In this document: positions 30,751 through 32,029 of the stretch, in pieces
How the letters are laid out: every line of letters begins with the position of its first letter
Numbering within the stretch: the stretch's first letter is position 1
IMG/VR virus record: IMGVR_UViG_3300025120_000286
Span: 1-32,029 of that record
Length of the DNA: 32,029 bases
Strand: one strand, 5' to 3'
DNA from: a virus
Notes under the pieces: generated by a model
Told to the model about the DNA's origin: nothing
The model's input: only the letters and a program-made list of their open reading frames with translations
Database searches by the model: none
Program-made: the position numbers and the translations under genes

Positions 30751-32029
30751 TGCAAATACCGTTGTTCGCTCCAGAAAGCACTTGGTCTATTCCTGAAGTT
30801 TTTCCTCAGTTTTCTGAGACAGAAACTATCGCAATAGATTTAGAAACATACGATCCACATCTCATGACTTGTGGTCCAGGATGGGCTACGGGTCGTGGTC
30901 ATGTGGTGGGTATTGGAGTCGCAGCAGAAAATTGGAGTGGTTACTTTCCTATCCGTCACGAAGGTGGTGGTAATTTAGATGAAGAAGTGGTATTACGTTG
31001 GTTACGTAAGTTGTTATCGTCTAATAAACGTGAAGTTATATTCCATAACTCACTCTATGATGTAGGTTGGTTAAGGAGAGAAGGCGTAGAGGTCAAGGGT
31101 AAAATACTAGATACTATCGTTGCGGCTCCGTTAATTGATGAGAATAGATTTTCGTATTCATTAGATAATTTAGGTAGTTCTTTTTGTGATGAACAAAAAG
31201 ATGAATCTTTATTACGTGATGCAGCTCTAGCTTTTGGTATAAATCCTAAATCAGAGATGTATAAACTACATTCTAAATACGTTGGTCACTACGGTGAGCA
31301 AGATGCGGCACTAACTCTTAAACTTTGGAATAAATTAAAATTAGAAATAGTTGAGCAAAACTTAGAATCTATATTAGATATGGAATGTAGGTTGATACCA
31401 TTGTTATTAGAGATGCGTTGGCGAGGCGTTAGAGTTGATGAACAAAAAGCTGAAGACGTTAGTAAACAACTCTCTACCGAAGAACAAAAGATACAAGTAG
31501 AGATTAAACGTAAATATGGTAGCGATGTCAATCTATGGGCTAATGCTTCTCTACAAAATATTTTCGATAAGAATAAACTATGGTATCCACGTACCGCAAA
31601 AGGTATGGCTAGTTTCCAAAGAGACTGGTTAGAAGGACATGAACACGAACTACCTCAACTTATTGTAAGAGCTAGGAAGCTCAACAAAGCTAGAACTACC
31701 TTTATCGATAAGATGATAACGGATCATTCTTTTAACGGTAGAATACATGCAGAAGCTCATGCTATGCGTAATGATCGTGGCGGCACGGTTAGTGGTCGAT
31801 TTAGTTATAGCAACCCTAATCTACAACAAGTTCCTGCACGTGACCCTGAGATAGGTAATTTGATTCGTTCTTTATTTATTCCCGAAGACGGCTGTGAGTG
31901 GGGGGTATTTGATTATTCACAACAAGAGCCTAGACTTACGGTACATTACGCTGACCAAATGAATCTAACAGGGGCAAAAGATGCGGTAACTCTATATAGA
32001 GACGAAGCCGCAGACTTTCATCAGATAGT
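30750..32029 (+). CDS. Family A DNA polymerase, 5' part (continues beyond window)
   Basis: A replicative family A polymerase with 3'-5' exonuclease; 426 codons are visible. Exo I is AIDLETYDP (Asp30, Glu32), Exo II FHNSLYDVGWL (Asp104), Exo III HYGEQDAALTL (Tyr181, Asp185), all intact for proofreading. The polymerase region begins with GGTVSGRFSYSNPNLQQVPA (the TGRLSSxxPNLQNIP motif) and motif A FDYSQQEPRLTVHYAD, where the catalytic Asp is present and Pro replaces the usual Leu of SQIELR. Motifs B and C lie outside the window. Coupled by TAATG to a small Lys-rich gene. This marks the replication module of a T7-like or pelagiphage-like virus. Confidence 0.95.
   Translation, partial: MQIPLFAPESTWSIPEVFPQFSETETIAIDLETYDPHLMTCGPGWATGRGHVVGIGVAAENWSGYFPIRHEGGGNLDEEVVLRWLRKLLSSNKREVIFHNSLYDVGWLRREGVEVKGKILDTIVAAPLIDENRFSYSLDNLGSSFCDEQKDESLLRDAALAFGINPKSEMYKLHSKYVGHYGEQDAALTLKLWNKLKLEIVEQNLESILDMECRLIPLLLEMRWRGVRVDEQKAEDVSKQLSTEEQKIQVEIKRKYGSDVNLWANASLQNIFDKNKLWYPRTAKGMASFQRDWLEGHEHELPQLIVRARKLNKARTTFIDKMITDHSFNGRIHAEAHAMRNDRGGTVSGRFSYSNPNLQQVPARDPEIGNLIRSLFIPEDGCEWGVFDYSQQEPRLTVHYADQMNLTGAKDAVTLYRDEAADFHQI

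Noticed and set aside
30489-30755. Minus-strand 88-codon ORF with a hydrophobic, Ser/Phe-rich product
   Set aside because: Antisense shadow of the Lys-rich gene; lysine codons read as Phe/Leu on the other strand, and it has no ribosome-binding site.
1-32029. CRISPR arrays, tRNA genes, rRNA, insertion sequences and integrase/attachment sites
   Set aside because: No regularly spaced repeats, tRNA-like cloverleaf, transposase, terminal inverted repeats or integrase were seen in a visual scan; a tRNA search was not run.

Overview
The window looks like one continuous piece of an AT-rich, tailed double-stranded DNA phage genome, probably podovirus-like and from a marine Alphaproteobacterium-type host. 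The evidence is the tightly overlapping genes, almost all on the plus strand; a family A DNA polymerase, an archaeo-eukaryotic-type primase, a T4-type lysozyme and two 2-oxoglutarate/Fe(II) oxygenases; and large glycine/alanine-rich virion proteins of the kind seen in uncultured marine phages. The host (for example a SAR11-like bacterium) is inferred from base composition and gene style only. Terminase, portal, capsid and RNA polymerase are not in the window, and both ends cut through genes.

Layout. (1) 1-5051: the end of a 2OG oxygenase, a tail/head-completion structural protein, a fibre-like protein, a lysozyme, three very basic small proteins, a holin candidate and several small membrane proteins, two of them tandem paralogues. 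(2) 5023-9824: an inserted-looking but seamlessly overlapping module of CsgF, CsgG, a curlin-like secreted protein, a FecR-domain protein with a curlin-like tail, and a CHASE2-class III nucleotide cyclase with an intact active site. (3) 9825-10011: a short leader with a 34-codon ORF. (4) 10012-19805: a cupin-like protein, then six virion proteins, probably internal or ejection proteins, several with internal repeats and shared short motifs. (5) 19798-21240: the only minus-strand gene, an SNF2-type helicase, followed by a 311-bp AT-rich divergent control region. (6) 21552-26979: replication genes (ssDNA-binding candidate, primase, AlkB-like dioxygenase, zinc ribbon, SF1 helicase). (7) 26980-30750: after a second short control region with a perfect inverted repeat, a group that looks like a thymine-modification cassette (methyltransferase, a protein of the 5-hmdU DNA kinase helical/aGPT-pyrophosphorylase family, a thymidylate-synthase-family enzyme, a DUF1599-like protein). 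(8) 30750-32029: 5' part of a family A DNA polymerase.

The two most interesting things are the curli-secretion plus FecR plus CHASE2-cyclase module lying among phage virion genes, and the predicted base-hypermodification cassette. The first suggests that infected cells export an amyloid-like or surface protein and make or sense a cyclic nucleotide signal. The second suggests modified thymidine in the phage DNA. Both are inferences from protein family recognition by eye; no search was run.
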